NCBI GenBank assembly: GCA_963789885.1
Contig: CAWBNB010000047.1
Coordinates: 62,001 to 126,000 of the forward strand
Origin: DATEDA01 sp963789885
Lineage (GTDB): Bacteria; Pseudomonadota; Gammaproteobacteria; Burkholderiales; SG8-39
Length of the DNA stretch: 64,000 bases
Direction: 5' to 3'
Part shown: positions 30,978-41,030 of the stretch, piece by piece
Layout: each line of letters opens with the position of its first letter
Position numbering within the stretch: position 1 is the stretch's first letter
The notes under the pieces: generated by a model
Seen by the model: only the letters and a program-made list of their open reading frames with translations
Database searches by the model: none
Told to the model about the DNA's origin: nothing
Made by a program: the position numbers and the translations under genes

Positions 30978-32474
30978 GTGAAGCGCTTCGTCATCGCGCA
31001 GATCAAGCACGAGACGAACACGTTCTCGCCGATCGACACGCCGCTCGCGTCGTTCGGCCATGGCGAGGGACCGCTGCACGGCGACGCGGCGAAGACCGCG
31101 TTCGCGGGCACCAACTCGCCGTTCGCCGCTTTCCTCGACGTCGCCGTGCGCGAAGGCGCCGAGGCGGTCACGCCGATCGCCGCCGAGTCGTGGCCGTCGA
31201 ACCGGGCTTCCCGTGCGACGTTCGAAGCGCTCGTGCGTCCGCTCGAGGACGCGGTGCGCCGCGGCTGCGATGCGGTGCTCCTCGACCTGCACGGCGCGAT
31301 GGTGGTCGAGGGCGTGGACGACGCCGAGGGCGAGATCCTGCGACGGGTGCGCGCGATCGCGCCGCACGTGCCGATCGCCGTCGCCTTCGACTACCACACG
31401 AACCTGTCGCCGGAGACGGTCGCGAACGCCACGATCGTCACCGGGTACAAGACCTATCCGCACGTCGACATGTACGAGGCGGGCCGCCTCGCCGGGGAGA
31501 TCCTCGCGCGGACGCTGCGCGGCGAGGTCGAGCCGGTCATGGCGTGGGGCTGGCTCCCGCTCGTCCCCTCGATCATGCGGCACGCGCCCGAGGACGGCCC
31601 GTCGGGCGACATCCTCGCGCTGGCGCGCGAAGCCGAGCGCGACGGCCGCGTCCTCGCCGCGACGCTGCTCCCCGCGTTCGCGCACGCCGACACGCCGTTC
31701 ACCGGCTGCTCGGCGGTCGTGATGGGCGACGCGCGCCGCGACGGCAAGGCGGCGGCGCAGGCGGTGTGCGACGCCATGCTGAAGATCGCGTGGGACCGGC
31801 GCGCGGAATACGTCTTCCACCCGCAGCCGCTCGCCGAGTCGGTTGCGCGCGCGCACGAGCTCGGGAAGCACCACCCGCCCGGGCCGGTGCTCCTGATCGA
31901 TCACTGCGACAACTGCGGCTCGGGCGGCGCGCAGGACGTGATGAAGGTGGCCGCGGAGATCCTCCGGCAGGGCCTGGACGACGTCGCCATCGCCCCGATC
32001 CGCGACCCGGACGCAGTCGCGAAGATGGTGGAGGCGGGCACCGGCGCGAGCGTGACGCTCGCGCTCGGCGGCAAGACCGACATGCCGTCGATCGGCGTCA
32101 AGGGCCGCCCGCTCGAGGTCTCGGGCCGCGTGCGCGCGATCACCGACGGCGAGGTCGTGTTCTCCGGCCCGATGTACACCGGCGTGAAGTCGCACCTCGG
32201 GCGCACCGCCGTGCTCGACACCGGACGCGCGCGGATCGTCGTGACCGAGCGGCACCACGAGCCCTTCGACCTCGTGGTGTTCCGGCACTGCGGCATCGAG
32301 CCGACGCGATCGCGCTACATCATGCTCAAGTCGCGGATCCACTACCGCGCCGGCTTCAAGCCGATCGCCTCGCACATCGTCGAGTGCCAGGGCGAGGGCG
32401 TGACGAACGCCGACCTGTCGGTCTACCGATACGAGAAGCTGAAGCGGCCGATCTATCCGCTAGACAGCCTGTAG
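30978..32474 (+). CDS. mlrC: M81 family metallopeptidase (MlrC-like), second copy
   Basis: This 498-residue paralogue of the preceding protein opens KRFVIAQIKHETNTFSPI and repeats the family motifs LDLHGAMVVEGVDDAEGEIL, AFDYHTNLSPETVAN and YKTYPHVDMYEAGRLAGEI. Its C-terminal domain has IDHCDNCGSGGAQDVMK where the first copy has ADTQDNPGAGGNGDTTG, so the two differ in a probable active-site loop and may cut different substrates. It starts at GTG 30978, six bases after the first copy, and is surely co-transcribed. Confidence 0.85.
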   Translation: MKRFVIAQIKHETNTFSPIDTPLASFGHGEGPLHGDAAKTAFAGTNSPFAAFLDVAVREGAEAVTPIAAESWPSNRASRATFEALVRPLEDAVRRGCDAVLLDLHGAMVVEGVDDAEGEILRRVRAIAPHVPIAVAFDYHTNLSPETVANATIVTGYKTYPHVDMYEAGRLAGEILARTLRGEVEPVMAWGWLPLVPSIMRHAPEDGPSGDILALAREAERDGRVLAATLLPAFAHADTPFTGCSAVVMGDARRDGKAAAQAVCDAMLKIAWDRRAEYVFHPQPLAESVARAHELGKHHPPGPVLLIDHCDNCGSGGAQDVMKVAAEILRQGLDDVAIAPIRDPDAVAKMVEAGTGASVTLALGGKTDMPSIGVKGRPLEVSGRVRAITDGEVVFSGPMYTGVKSHLGRTAVLDTGRARIVVTERHHEPFDLVVFRHCGIEPTRSRYIMLKSRIHYRAGFKPIASHIVECQGEGVTNADLSVYRYEKLKRPIYPLDSL

Positions 32475-32525
32475 CCGTTCGCCGGCGTCGCGTTGCGCCG
32501 GCGGGTCCGGGCGCCGGCGCCGCCG

Positions 32526-34112
32526 CTACGCGTTCCACTCCGAGACGATGAATCGGAGCTTGCCCTTGATGCCCGGCGTCGTGCCGCTGTCGAAGTCGAT
32601 CGGCACCTCGATCTTGTCGCCCTTCCCCTTCAGCGGGCGCCACGCGAGCGCGCTCGTCGCGACGCCGAGCTGGTCGGTCTGCCAGTCGTACTTCACGCTC
32701 CAGTCCTGGCCCTCGCGCTGGGGCGGAACCATCTCGATCACCACCGAGTCGCGGAAGAGGAACCCGCCCTCGTAGTGCTCGTTCACCCAGAGCTTGCGCT
32801 CGACCTCGTAGTCGGGCACGCGCACGCCGATCGTCATGCTGTAGGCGAGCGACGGCCGCTTCATGTTGACGCGCGCGCGGTTCGCCAGGAAGACGCTCGA
32901 GACGTAGAGCGTTACCGGTTTCTTTCCCTTCGCGGCCCGCCACTCCTTGTGACTGAGGCAGGCGACCGAGTCCTCCTCGGCGACGCGCCGGGTCAGGTAC
33001 CAGAGCTTGCCGCGCGGCGACGCGAGGACGTCGATCTGGTAGAGCGCGTTCACCTCCTTGCCCGCATCGGCTTCGTCCTGCACCGCTTTCGGCAGGCGGA
33101 TCTCCTCGATGTCGATCCAGAGATCGACCCGCACGTCGCCGAAGAGGAAGCGGATCAGGTTCTGGTAGGCCTCCTCGCTGTTGACGATGCCGAAGAACCC
33201 GGAGTGCGCCCGATAGACGAACGCCTTCGCGACCGGCGCCGACATCTGGCCGTTCGCCTTCACGCCGCACAGCGTCGCGTTCTCGATGCGCACCAGGCCA
33301 TCGCTGCCGTTTCCTGCGAAGGTCCGGGACAGGCCTTGCGCCGTCTCGTAGTCCGTGCGGTTGGTGCCGACGAGGCAGAACACCCGCTCGGACGGAAAGG
33401 CCTTCTCCGGCAGCCAGTCCACCCGGTCGGTCTTGCGGTACAGCTCCTCGAGGTCGAGGTACTCCGCCATCTTTGTCCGGCTGAAGTTCGAGATGTCGTT
33501 CACCGTGAGCCACTTCGGGACGTTGAGGCCCGCCAGGTCGATGCCGTTGTGGGGCGTCGCGTAGGTGAAGAGTTTGTCGACGTACTGGCGCGCCTTCGCC
33601 TTGTCGAGGGACGCGTTCTGCAGGAACGCGCGGCACACGAGGCCGCCCATGGAGTGCGCGACCAGATAGCAGCGGAAGTTCTCCGGCGTGACCTCGTTCG
33701 CGGGATCCATGCAGACGAGCTCGCGCACGCGCAGGACGAGCCGGCTCAGGCCGCGCGCGAATTCCTCGATATCGGGCGTCTCCCCCGCGCCGAGCAGGGT
33801 CGAGGCGGAGTCGTAGTAGCGGTAGATGACGATCGACCGGCGCGGGATCGGCCCGGTCCAGTCGTCGTCCAGGATGTCGTGCCCGTCCTCGAACACGTCC
33901 CGGTAGCCGAATTCGGACGCGAGGCGCACGACCGGCGACTCGAAGATGAACTTGCGCGGCGGCCGGCTCCGGTCGGCGGTGGCACGGTAGACGGTCGAGC
34001 CGAGGTTGAAGCCGCAGAAGGGGTCGACGGTGGTCTCGTCGATCTCGCCACGCGTCATCGCGTAGCCGCGGACGTAGATGAGCGGGTGAAACGGCGCGTC
34101 GTCGGCCGACAT
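32526..34112 (-). CDS. Alpha/beta hydrolase (lipase/esterase-like) with large C-terminal domain
   Basis: The N-terminal half of this 528-residue protein is a lipase-like alpha/beta hydrolase: LIYVRGYAMTRGEID near the start, nucleophile Ser in CYLVAHSMGGLVCRAFLQN, and TYATPHNGIDLAGLNVPKW as in PGAP1/lipase families. The C-terminal 230 residues have no match I know. They contain strand-rich segments such as LYVSSVFLANRARVNMK and WSVKYDWQTDQLGVATSALA, and could bind substrate or a partner. No signal peptide is seen. It is transcribed alone, convergent with mlrC and divergent from the LacI-type gene. Confidence 0.72.
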   Translation of the reverse strand: MSADDAPFHPLIYVRGYAMTRGEIDETTVDPFCGFNLGSTVYRATADRSRPPRKFIFESPVVRLASEFGYRDVFEDGHDILDDDWTGPIPRRSIVIYRYYDSASTLLGAGETPDIEEFARGLSRLVLRVRELVCMDPANEVTPENFRCYLVAHSMGGLVCRAFLQNASLDKAKARQYVDKLFTYATPHNGIDLAGLNVPKWLTVNDISNFSRTKMAEYLDLEELYRKTDRVDWLPEKAFPSERVFCLVGTNRTDYETAQGLSRTFAGNGSDGLVRIENATLCGVKANGQMSAPVAKAFVYRAHSGFFGIVNSEEAYQNLIRFLFGDVRVDLWIDIEEIRLPKAVQDEADAGKEVNALYQIDVLASPRGKLWYLTRRVAEEDSVACLSHKEWRAAKGKKPVTLYVSSVFLANRARVNMKRPSLAYSMTIGVRVPDYEVERKLWVNEHYEGGFLFRDSVVIEMVPPQREGQDWSVKYDWQTDQLGVATSALAWRPLKGKGDKIEVPIDFDSGTTPGIKGKLRFIVSEWNA

Positions 34113-34226
34113 GCGGGCCCCTCCCCGGGGCGGGTCGGTGGCCCGGAGCGCACCGACCGCCGCTAGCTAACGAGAGAACGGCGTGGAGATCAATACGCCC
34201 TCCGGGGTAGAACGGACTGGGGTTGA

Positions 34227-34240
34227 TGGTAGCGGTAACG
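34227..34240. promoter_or_regulatory. Imperfect operator upstream of the LacI-type regulator gene
   Basis: TGGTAGCGGTAACG shares 10 of 14 positions with the perfect operator TGGTAGCGCTACCA found twice before the dehydratase gene. It lies 25 bases before the regulator's ATG, just upstream of a TATCAT box (34253-34258). This suggests the repressor also controls itself. Confidence 0.5.
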
Positions 34241-34264
34241 TGCCGTCCGCGGTATCATCGCCGC

Positions 34265-35308
34265 ATGCCACGCCGCTCCCCATCCGTACCCGCCCGCGAG
34301 CGCCGCGCCCGCCGCGGTAGCGGGCGCATCACGCTCGCGGAAGTCGCCAAGCTCGCCGGTGTGTCCGCGATCACTGCGTCGCGCGCGCTCAACACCCCCG
34401 ACCGGGTCTCCCCCGACGCCCTGCACCGGGTGCGCGAGGCCATCGAGCGAACGGGGTACGTGCCCAACATGCTGGCGGGCGGCCTCGCCTCGACGCGAAG
34501 CCGCCTGGTCGCCGCGGTCGTACCGACGATCGCGGGCCCGGTCTTCCTCGAAACGATCGAGGCGCTGACCGAGGCGCTTGCCGAGTCGGGGTACCAACTG
34601 ATGCTCGGTCAGAGCGGGTATGCGAACTCGCGCGAGGATGCGCTCCTCGACGCGATCATCGGCCGGCGGCCGGACGGCATCATGCTCACCGGCATCATGC
34701 GCTCGGCCGCAGGCCGTCGACGCCTGCTCGCCGCCGGCATTCCGGTGGTGGAAACCTGGGACCTGACGCCCACGCCGATCGACATGCTGGTGGGTTTCTC
34801 CCATGAGAAGGTCGGGGTGACGGCCGCGGAGTATCTGCATGCGCACGGCCGCCGCCGGCTCGCGATCGTCACGGCGGACGACCCGCGCGCAGGCGTGCGC
34901 CGCGAGGGTTTTGTCCACACGGCCGGGCGCCTCGGCATCCCGGACGTGGCCGTCTGTACGGTGCCGGCTCCAAGCGCACTCGGGCACGGGCGCAGCGGGC
35001 TCGCCGACGTGCTCGCCCGCCGACCCGACGTCGATGCGGTGTTCTGCAGCTCCGACGTCCTCGCGCTCGGCGTGATCACCGAGGCACAGGCGCGCGGCAT
35101 TGCCGTCCCCGGCCGGCTCGCCGTGTTCGGGTTCGGCGACTTCGCGTTCGCGCGGGATACCTACCCGGCGCTCACCACGATTCGCATCGACGGCACCGGC
35201 ATCGGCCGCCAGGCTGCCCGGTTCATCATTGACCGGGCGGAGGGACGGCCGGTCACGGAACGCGTCGTCGACGTCGGTTTTTCGATCGTCCAGCGGGTGA
35301 GCGCCTGA
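34265..35308 (+). CDS. LacI-family transcriptional repressor of the sugar-acid operon
   Basis: This 347-residue protein has an N-terminal LacI helix-turn-helix (ITLAEVAKLAGVSAITASRA, residues 22-41), a hinge helix (VPNMLAGGLASTRSRLV) and a periplasmic-binding-type effector domain. It contains VFCSSDVLALGVITEAQARG and FGFGDFAFARDTYPALTTIR as in the GntR/gluconate subgroup. It precedes the sugar-acid operon, whose promoter contains two perfect palindromes of LacI type. The inducer is probably an aldonate or one of its dehydration products. Confidence 0.88.
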   Translation: MPRRSPSVPARERRARRGSGRITLAEVAKLAGVSAITASRALNTPDRVSPDALHRVREAIERTGYVPNMLAGGLASTRSRLVAAVVPTIAGPVFLETIEALTEALAESGYQLMLGQSGYANSREDALLDAIIGRRPDGIMLTGIMRSAAGRRRLLAAGIPVVETWDLTPTPIDMLVGFSHEKVGVTAAEYLHAHGRRRLAIVTADDPRAGVRREGFVHTAGRLGIPDVAVCTVPAPSALGHGRSGLADVLARRPDVDAVFCSSDVLALGVITEAQARGIAVPGRLAVFGFGDFAFARDTYPALTTIRIDGTGIGRQAARFIIDRAEGRPVTERVVDVGFSIVQRVSA

Positions 35309-35333
35309 GCCCGCAACCAGTCCCTTTTTCTGC

Positions 35334-35362
35334 TTGACAGGCTTTTCTGGTAGCGCTACCAT
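35334..35362 (+). promoter_or_regulatory. Sigma-70 promoter of the sugar-acid operon
   Basis: TTGACA (35334-35339) is followed by a 17-base spacer and TACCAT (35357-35362). The -10 is embedded in the first operator, so repressor binding would block polymerase directly. Confidence 0.75.
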
Positions 35363-35394
35363 GCGTGCGTTGGGTATATGGTAGCGCTACCATA
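35348..35394. promoter_or_regulatory. Twin LacI-type operators
   Basis: Two copies of the perfect palindrome TGGTAGCGCTACCA lie at 35348-35361 and 35379-35392. The second extends to TATGGTAGCGCTACCATA (35377-35394). Their centres are 31 bp apart, about three helical turns, so two repressor dimers could bind the same face of the DNA. A further perfect palindrome, GATCAATTGATC (35395-35406), follows immediately and has no assigned role. Confidence 0.88.
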
Positions 35395-35428
35395 GATCAA
35401 TTGATCGCAAACAAAGGAGGTCGCCCCG

Positions 35429-37162
<1,734 letters not shown>

Positions 37163-37200
37163 CCATCGCAGGACCCGCCGTGCCAAAGGAGATACCAAGG

Positions 37201-38187
37201 ATGAATCGACGGATGAACCGACGGATCGCTCTCGCCGGACTCGCCGCGGTCCTCGCGTGCGGTCCGCTCGCGGCGGTCGCCCAGAACTGGCCGACGCGGC
37301 CGATCACCTACGTCGTGCCGTTCACGCCCGGGGGGTCGACCGACGTCGTCGGCCGCACCGTCGCGCAGCAGCTCGCAACCGCCCTCGGCCAGCCGGTGGT
37401 GGTGGAGAACAAGCCGGGCGCGGCGGGCGCGGTCGGCGCGGGATCCGTCGCGAGATCGAAGCCCGACGGCTACACGCTGCTCGGCGGCACGATCAGCACG
37501 CACGCGATCAACGCGAGCCTCTACAAGAACCTCCCGTACGACCCGATCAAGGACTTCGAGCCGATCACGCTCGTGGGCTTCGTCCCGAACGCGCTGTTCG
37601 TCAATCCGCAGCTCGGCGTCAACTCGGTGCAGGAGCTGATCGCGCTCCTCAAGAAGGATCCGTCCAAGCGCGCGTTCGCGTCGTCGGGTGCCGGCACCTC
37701 GACCCATCTCGCCGGCGAGCTCTTCGCCGACCTGATCGGCGTGGAGCTGACGCACGTGCCCTACAAGGGGAGCCCGCAGGCGCTGCAGGACGTGGTCGGC
37801 GGCCAGGTTCCGATCACGTTCGACCAGCTCACCGCCGGCGCGGCGCTCGCCAAGTCGGGCAAGCTCAAGATGCTCGCGGTGACCACGCCCAAGCGCACGC
37901 CGCTCGCGCCCGATACGCCGACGATGATCGAATCCGGGGTGCCGAAGTTCGAGTCGGTGTCCTGGCAGGCGATCTACGCGCCGAAGGGCACGCCGCAGCC
38001 GATCGTGCAGCGGCTGAACGCCGAGATCGTGAAGATCCTCAAGACGCCGGAGGCGCGCGAGCGCCTCGGCAACACCATCGGCATGGAGCTCGTCGGCAGC
38101 TCGCCGCAGGAGCTGACCGCGCTGATGCAACGCGAGATCCCGCGCTGGGCCGAGCTCGTGAAGAAGTCCGGCGCAACGCCCAACTGA
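37201..38187 (+). CDS. Bug-family (tripartite tricarboxylate transporter) binding protein 1
   Basis: This 328-residue periplasmic protein has a Sec signal peptide (basic MNRRMNRR, hydrophobic stretch, AVAQ cleavage). Bug landmarks are WPTRPITYVVPFTPGGSTDV, VVVENKPGAAG, KPDGYTLLGGTISTHAIN and HVPYKGSPQALQDVVGGQV. Bug proteins capture small carboxylates and normally deliver them to TctA/TctB permeases. The SSHAIN/STHAIN-type loop is shared with two of the other three copies here, suggesting related ligands. It begins 38 bases after the dehydratase stop. Confidence 0.9.
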   Translation: MNRRMNRRIALAGLAAVLACGPLAAVAQNWPTRPITYVVPFTPGGSTDVVGRTVAQQLATALGQPVVVENKPGAAGAVGAGSVARSKPDGYTLLGGTISTHAINASLYKNLPYDPIKDFEPITLVGFVPNALFVNPQLGVNSVQELIALLKKDPSKRAFASSGAGTSTHLAGELFADLIGVELTHVPYKGSPQALQDVVGGQVPITFDQLTAGAALAKSGKLKMLAVTTPKRTPLAPDTPTMIESGVPKFESVSWQAIYAPKGTPQPIVQRLNAEIVKILKTPEARERLGNTIGMELVGSSPQELTALMQREIPRWAELVKKSGATPN

Positions 38188-38219
38188 TCGCCACCGCACC
38201 GACTACCCAGGAGGACACC

Positions 38220-38936
38220 ATGGAGCTCAAACTCGACACCGTCAAGCGGCTGCGCGACGTCAGCACCGCGACCCTTTGCACGCAACTCTTCAAGCGCGGC
38301 TTCCGCAACGTCTACCTTCAGGGCGTCTCGCGCCTGACCAAACCGTCCGGCGGCAACCTGGTCGGCGCTGCGTTCACGGTGCGCAACATCCCGGCGCGCG
38401 AGGACATCGACCAGCTGAGCGCGTTCGAGAACCCCGAGCACCCGCAGCGCAAGGCGATCGAGAGCGTGCCGCCTGGTCACGTGCTGGTCATCGACACGCG
38501 CGGCGAGACGCGCGTCGCCTCCGGCGGCCAGATCCTCACCACGCGCCTCAAGGTGCGCGGCGCCGCGGGCCTGGTGTCCGACGGCCCGGTGCGCGACAGC
38601 GGCGAGATCGCGAAGATGGACTTCCCGGTCTTCTGCGCCGGCGGCAGCGCGCCGCTCAACCTGATCCATCACCACGCGATCGACCTCAACGTGCCGATCG
38701 GCTGCGGCGGCGTGGCGGTCTATCCGGGCGACGTGATCGTCGGCGACGAGGAGGGCGTGGTCGTGATTCCGGCGCACCTCGTCGACGAGGTCGCGGCCGA
38801 TGCCGCCGAGCAGGAGAAGCTGGAGATCTTCCTGCTCGAGCGCGTGCAGAACGGCGCCGCGCTCCCCGGGACCTATCCGCCGAACGCCGCCACGCGCGCC
38901 GCGTACGAGGAGTGGCGCAAGAAGCGCAACGCCTGA
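38220..38936 (+). CDS. RraA-like protein (possible oxo-acid aldolase)
   Basis: This 238-residue protein belongs to the RraA/HMG-aldolase fold. VSTATLCTQLFKRGFRNVYL is the family N-terminus, and GLVSDGPVRDSGEI carries the Arg-Asp pair that binds Mg2+ and oxo-acid in 4-hydroxy-4-methyl-2-oxoglutarate aldolases. VYPGDVIVGDEEGVVVIPAH is the family's most conserved stretch. In a sugar-acid operon it could be a 2-keto-acid aldolase or decarboxylase rather than the E. coli RNase E inhibitor. The reaction is not determinable from sequence. The ATG follows CAGGAGG. Confidence 0.8.
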   Translation: MELKLDTVKRLRDVSTATLCTQLFKRGFRNVYLQGVSRLTKPSGGNLVGAAFTVRNIPAREDIDQLSAFENPEHPQRKAIESVPPGHVLVIDTRGETRVASGGQILTTRLKVRGAAGLVSDGPVRDSGEIAKMDFPVFCAGGSAPLNLIHHHAIDLNVPIGCGGVAVYPGDVIVGDEEGVVVIPAHLVDEVAADAAEQEKLEIFLLERVQNGAALPGTYPPNAATRAAYEEWRKKRNA

Positions 38937-38948
38937 CCGGGAGCGAAC

Positions 38949-39959
38949 ATGGCGTCCATTCCTTCCCTCGCCTCGCCGCGACGCGCGGTCGTGCTCGCGG
39001 CCGTACTCGCAGTGGCGCTGCCGGCGCTGTCACCTTCCCGGGCGCAGGCCCAAGCCCCCTATCCGAACAAGACGGTCACCTTCATCGTGCCGTTCGCGCC
39101 GGGCGGTGGCACCGACATCACCGCCCGGACGGTCGCGGCCAAGCTCACGACGATGTGGGGCGGGCCGACCGTGGTGGTGGAGAACCGCGGTGGTGCGGGC
39201 GGCATTCTCGGCGCGGACGCGGTGGCCAAGGCGCGCCCCGACGGCTACACGTTGCTGATCGCCAACGTCGGCACGCAATCGATCAACCCGACGCTCTACC
39301 CCAAGCTGCCCTACAACCCGGACACCGCCTTCGCGCCGATCTCGCTCATCTGTGAGCTGCCGTTCGTGCTGATGGCGAGCCCCAAGTTCGCGCCCAACAC
39401 GGTGAAGGAGCTCGTGGCCTTCGCCAAGGCCAATCCCGACAAGGTGACCTACGCGAGCTCCGGTAACGGCGGCTCGCCGCACCTGACCGCGGAGCTTTTC
39501 CAGCTCGCCACCGGCACGAAGCTGGTGCACGTCCCCTACAAGGGCGGCGGACCGGCGATGACCGACCTCATGGCCGGCCACGTCGACCTGCTGTTCGCCT
39601 CGGTCCTGGAGTCGTCCGGCAACATCAAGACGGGCAAGCTCAAGGGCCTCGCCGTCACGCACGCCAAGCGCTCGCCCGCACTCCCCGACGTCCCGACGCT
39701 CGCCGAAGCGGGCGTCAAGAACGCCGAGTCGGGCTCGTGGATCGCGCTGCTCGCCCCGGCGGGCACGCCCGCCGCGATCGTCGACAAGCTTGCCGCTGAC
39801 GTGAAGACGGTGGTGGCGGACCCTGGGGTGCGCGAGAAGCTGGTCGCGCAGGGCGCGGTGCCGGAGTCGAGCACGCCGGCGCAGCTGCAGGCCCTGATCG
39901 ATGCCGACCGCGCGCGCTACGGGAAGATCATCCGCGACAAGGGTCTCAAGGTGGAGTGA
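38949..39959 (+). CDS. Bug-family binding protein 2
   Basis: This 336-residue exported protein has a signal peptide ending near SRAQAQA. Bug motifs are YPNKTVTFIVPFAPGGGTDI, VVVENRGGAGG, RPDGYTLLIANVGTQSINPT and HVPYKGGGPAMTDLMAGHVD. The ligand loop (IANVGTQSIN) differs from the GGTISSHAIN version in copies 1 and 3, so the bound carboxylate may differ. It is 12 bases downstream of the RraA-like gene and clearly in the same operon. Confidence 0.9.
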   Translation: MASIPSLASPRRAVVLAAVLAVALPALSPSRAQAQAPYPNKTVTFIVPFAPGGGTDITARTVAAKLTTMWGGPTVVVENRGGAGGILGADAVAKARPDGYTLLIANVGTQSINPTLYPKLPYNPDTAFAPISLICELPFVLMASPKFAPNTVKELVAFAKANPDKVTYASSGNGGSPHLTAELFQLATGTKLVHVPYKGGGPAMTDLMAGHVDLLFASVLESSGNIKTGKLKGLAVTHAKRSPALPDVPTLAEAGVKNAESGSWIALLAPAGTPAAIVDKLAADVKTVVADPGVREKLVAQGAVPESSTPAQLQALIDADRARYGKIIRDKGLKVE

Positions 39960-40033
39960 CGCCGTCGATGCCCGGTCCGATCTCGTCAGCCACGACGACG
40001 GCTTGGCGACAACCGATTGCAAAGGAGAACCCA

Positions 40034-41008
40034 GTGAAACGTCTTTTCTTCAGCTTCCTCGCGGCGGCGTGCGCCGTCGCGGCGGGCCCTGCGCTCGCGC
40101 AGGCCGACAAGTGGCCGCAGAAACCGATTACCTACATCGTGCCGTTCCCGCCCGGCGGCACCACCGACATCCTCGCGCGTGCGATCGCGCAGAAGCTGGG
40201 GCCCGCCCTCGGCACGACCATCGTCGTCGAGAACAAGCCCGGCGCCGGCGGAAACATCGGATCCGACTTCGTCGCGAAGGCGAAGCCCGACGGCTACACG
40301 ATCCTCGGCGGCACGATCAGCTCGCACGCGATCAATCCGAGCATCTACAAGAGCATGCCGTACGACGCCGCCAAGTCCTTCCAGCCGATCACCCTGATCG
40401 GCACCAACGCGAACGTGCTGGTGGTCGGCGCCGCGAGCCCGTACAAGACGGTGCAGGACGTGATCGCGGCCTCGAAGGCGAAGCCCGGCAGCATTTCGTT
40501 CGCCTCGGCGGGCAACGGCACCTCGCAGCACCTGTCGGGCGAGCTGTTCAAGTCGCTCGCCGGCATCCAGATGGAGCACGTGCCCTACAAGGGGAGCGGT
40601 CCGGCGATCCAGGACGTGATGGCCGGCCACGTGCCGCTGATGTTCGACACGACGGTGGTGGCGGCTCCGCACATCCAGTCGGGCAAGGTGCGCGCGCTGG
40701 CGGTGACTTCCACCAAGCGCGTCAAGAGCCTGCCCAACGTCCCGACCATGGCCGAAGCCGGCGTGAAGGGCTACGAGATCGTCTCCTGGCAGGGAATCTT
40801 CGCGCCGGCCGGCACGCCGAAGGACGTCGTGCAGCGCCTGAACGGCGAGATCGTGAAGATCCTCAAGATGCCCGAGATGCGCGAGCGCCTGGAGGGTCTC
40901 GGACTCGACCCCGTCGGCGATACGCCGGAAGAGTTCGCTGCGTTCCAGAAGGCCGAGATCGCCAAGTGGGCGAAGGTCGTCAAGGACGCGAAGATCACCG
41001 CCGACTGA
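40034..41008 (+). CDS. Bug-family binding protein 3
   Basis: This 324-residue exported protein has a short clean signal peptide (MKRLFFSFLAAACAVAAGPA, cleavage after LAQA). Motifs are WPQKPITYIVPFPPGGTTDI, VVENKPGAGG, KPDGYTILGGTISSHAINPS and HVPYKGSGPAIQDVMAGHVP. It is most like copy 1 in the ligand loop. I chose GTG 40034 because AAGGAG lies seven bases upstream and the signal peptide begins there. Confidence 0.9.
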   Translation: MKRLFFSFLAAACAVAAGPALAQADKWPQKPITYIVPFPPGGTTDILARAIAQKLGPALGTTIVVENKPGAGGNIGSDFVAKAKPDGYTILGGTISSHAINPSIYKSMPYDAAKSFQPITLIGTNANVLVVGAASPYKTVQDVIAASKAKPGSISFASAGNGTSQHLSGELFKSLAGIQMEHVPYKGSGPAIQDVMAGHVPLMFDTTVVAAPHIQSGKVRALAVTSTKRVKSLPNVPTMAEAGVKGYEIVSWQGIFAPAGTPKDVVQRLNGEIVKILKMPEMRERLEGLGLDPVGDTPEEFAAFQKAEIAKWAKVVKDAKITAD

Positions 41009-41030
41009 CGGCGAGAGAGGAGCGCGAGTC

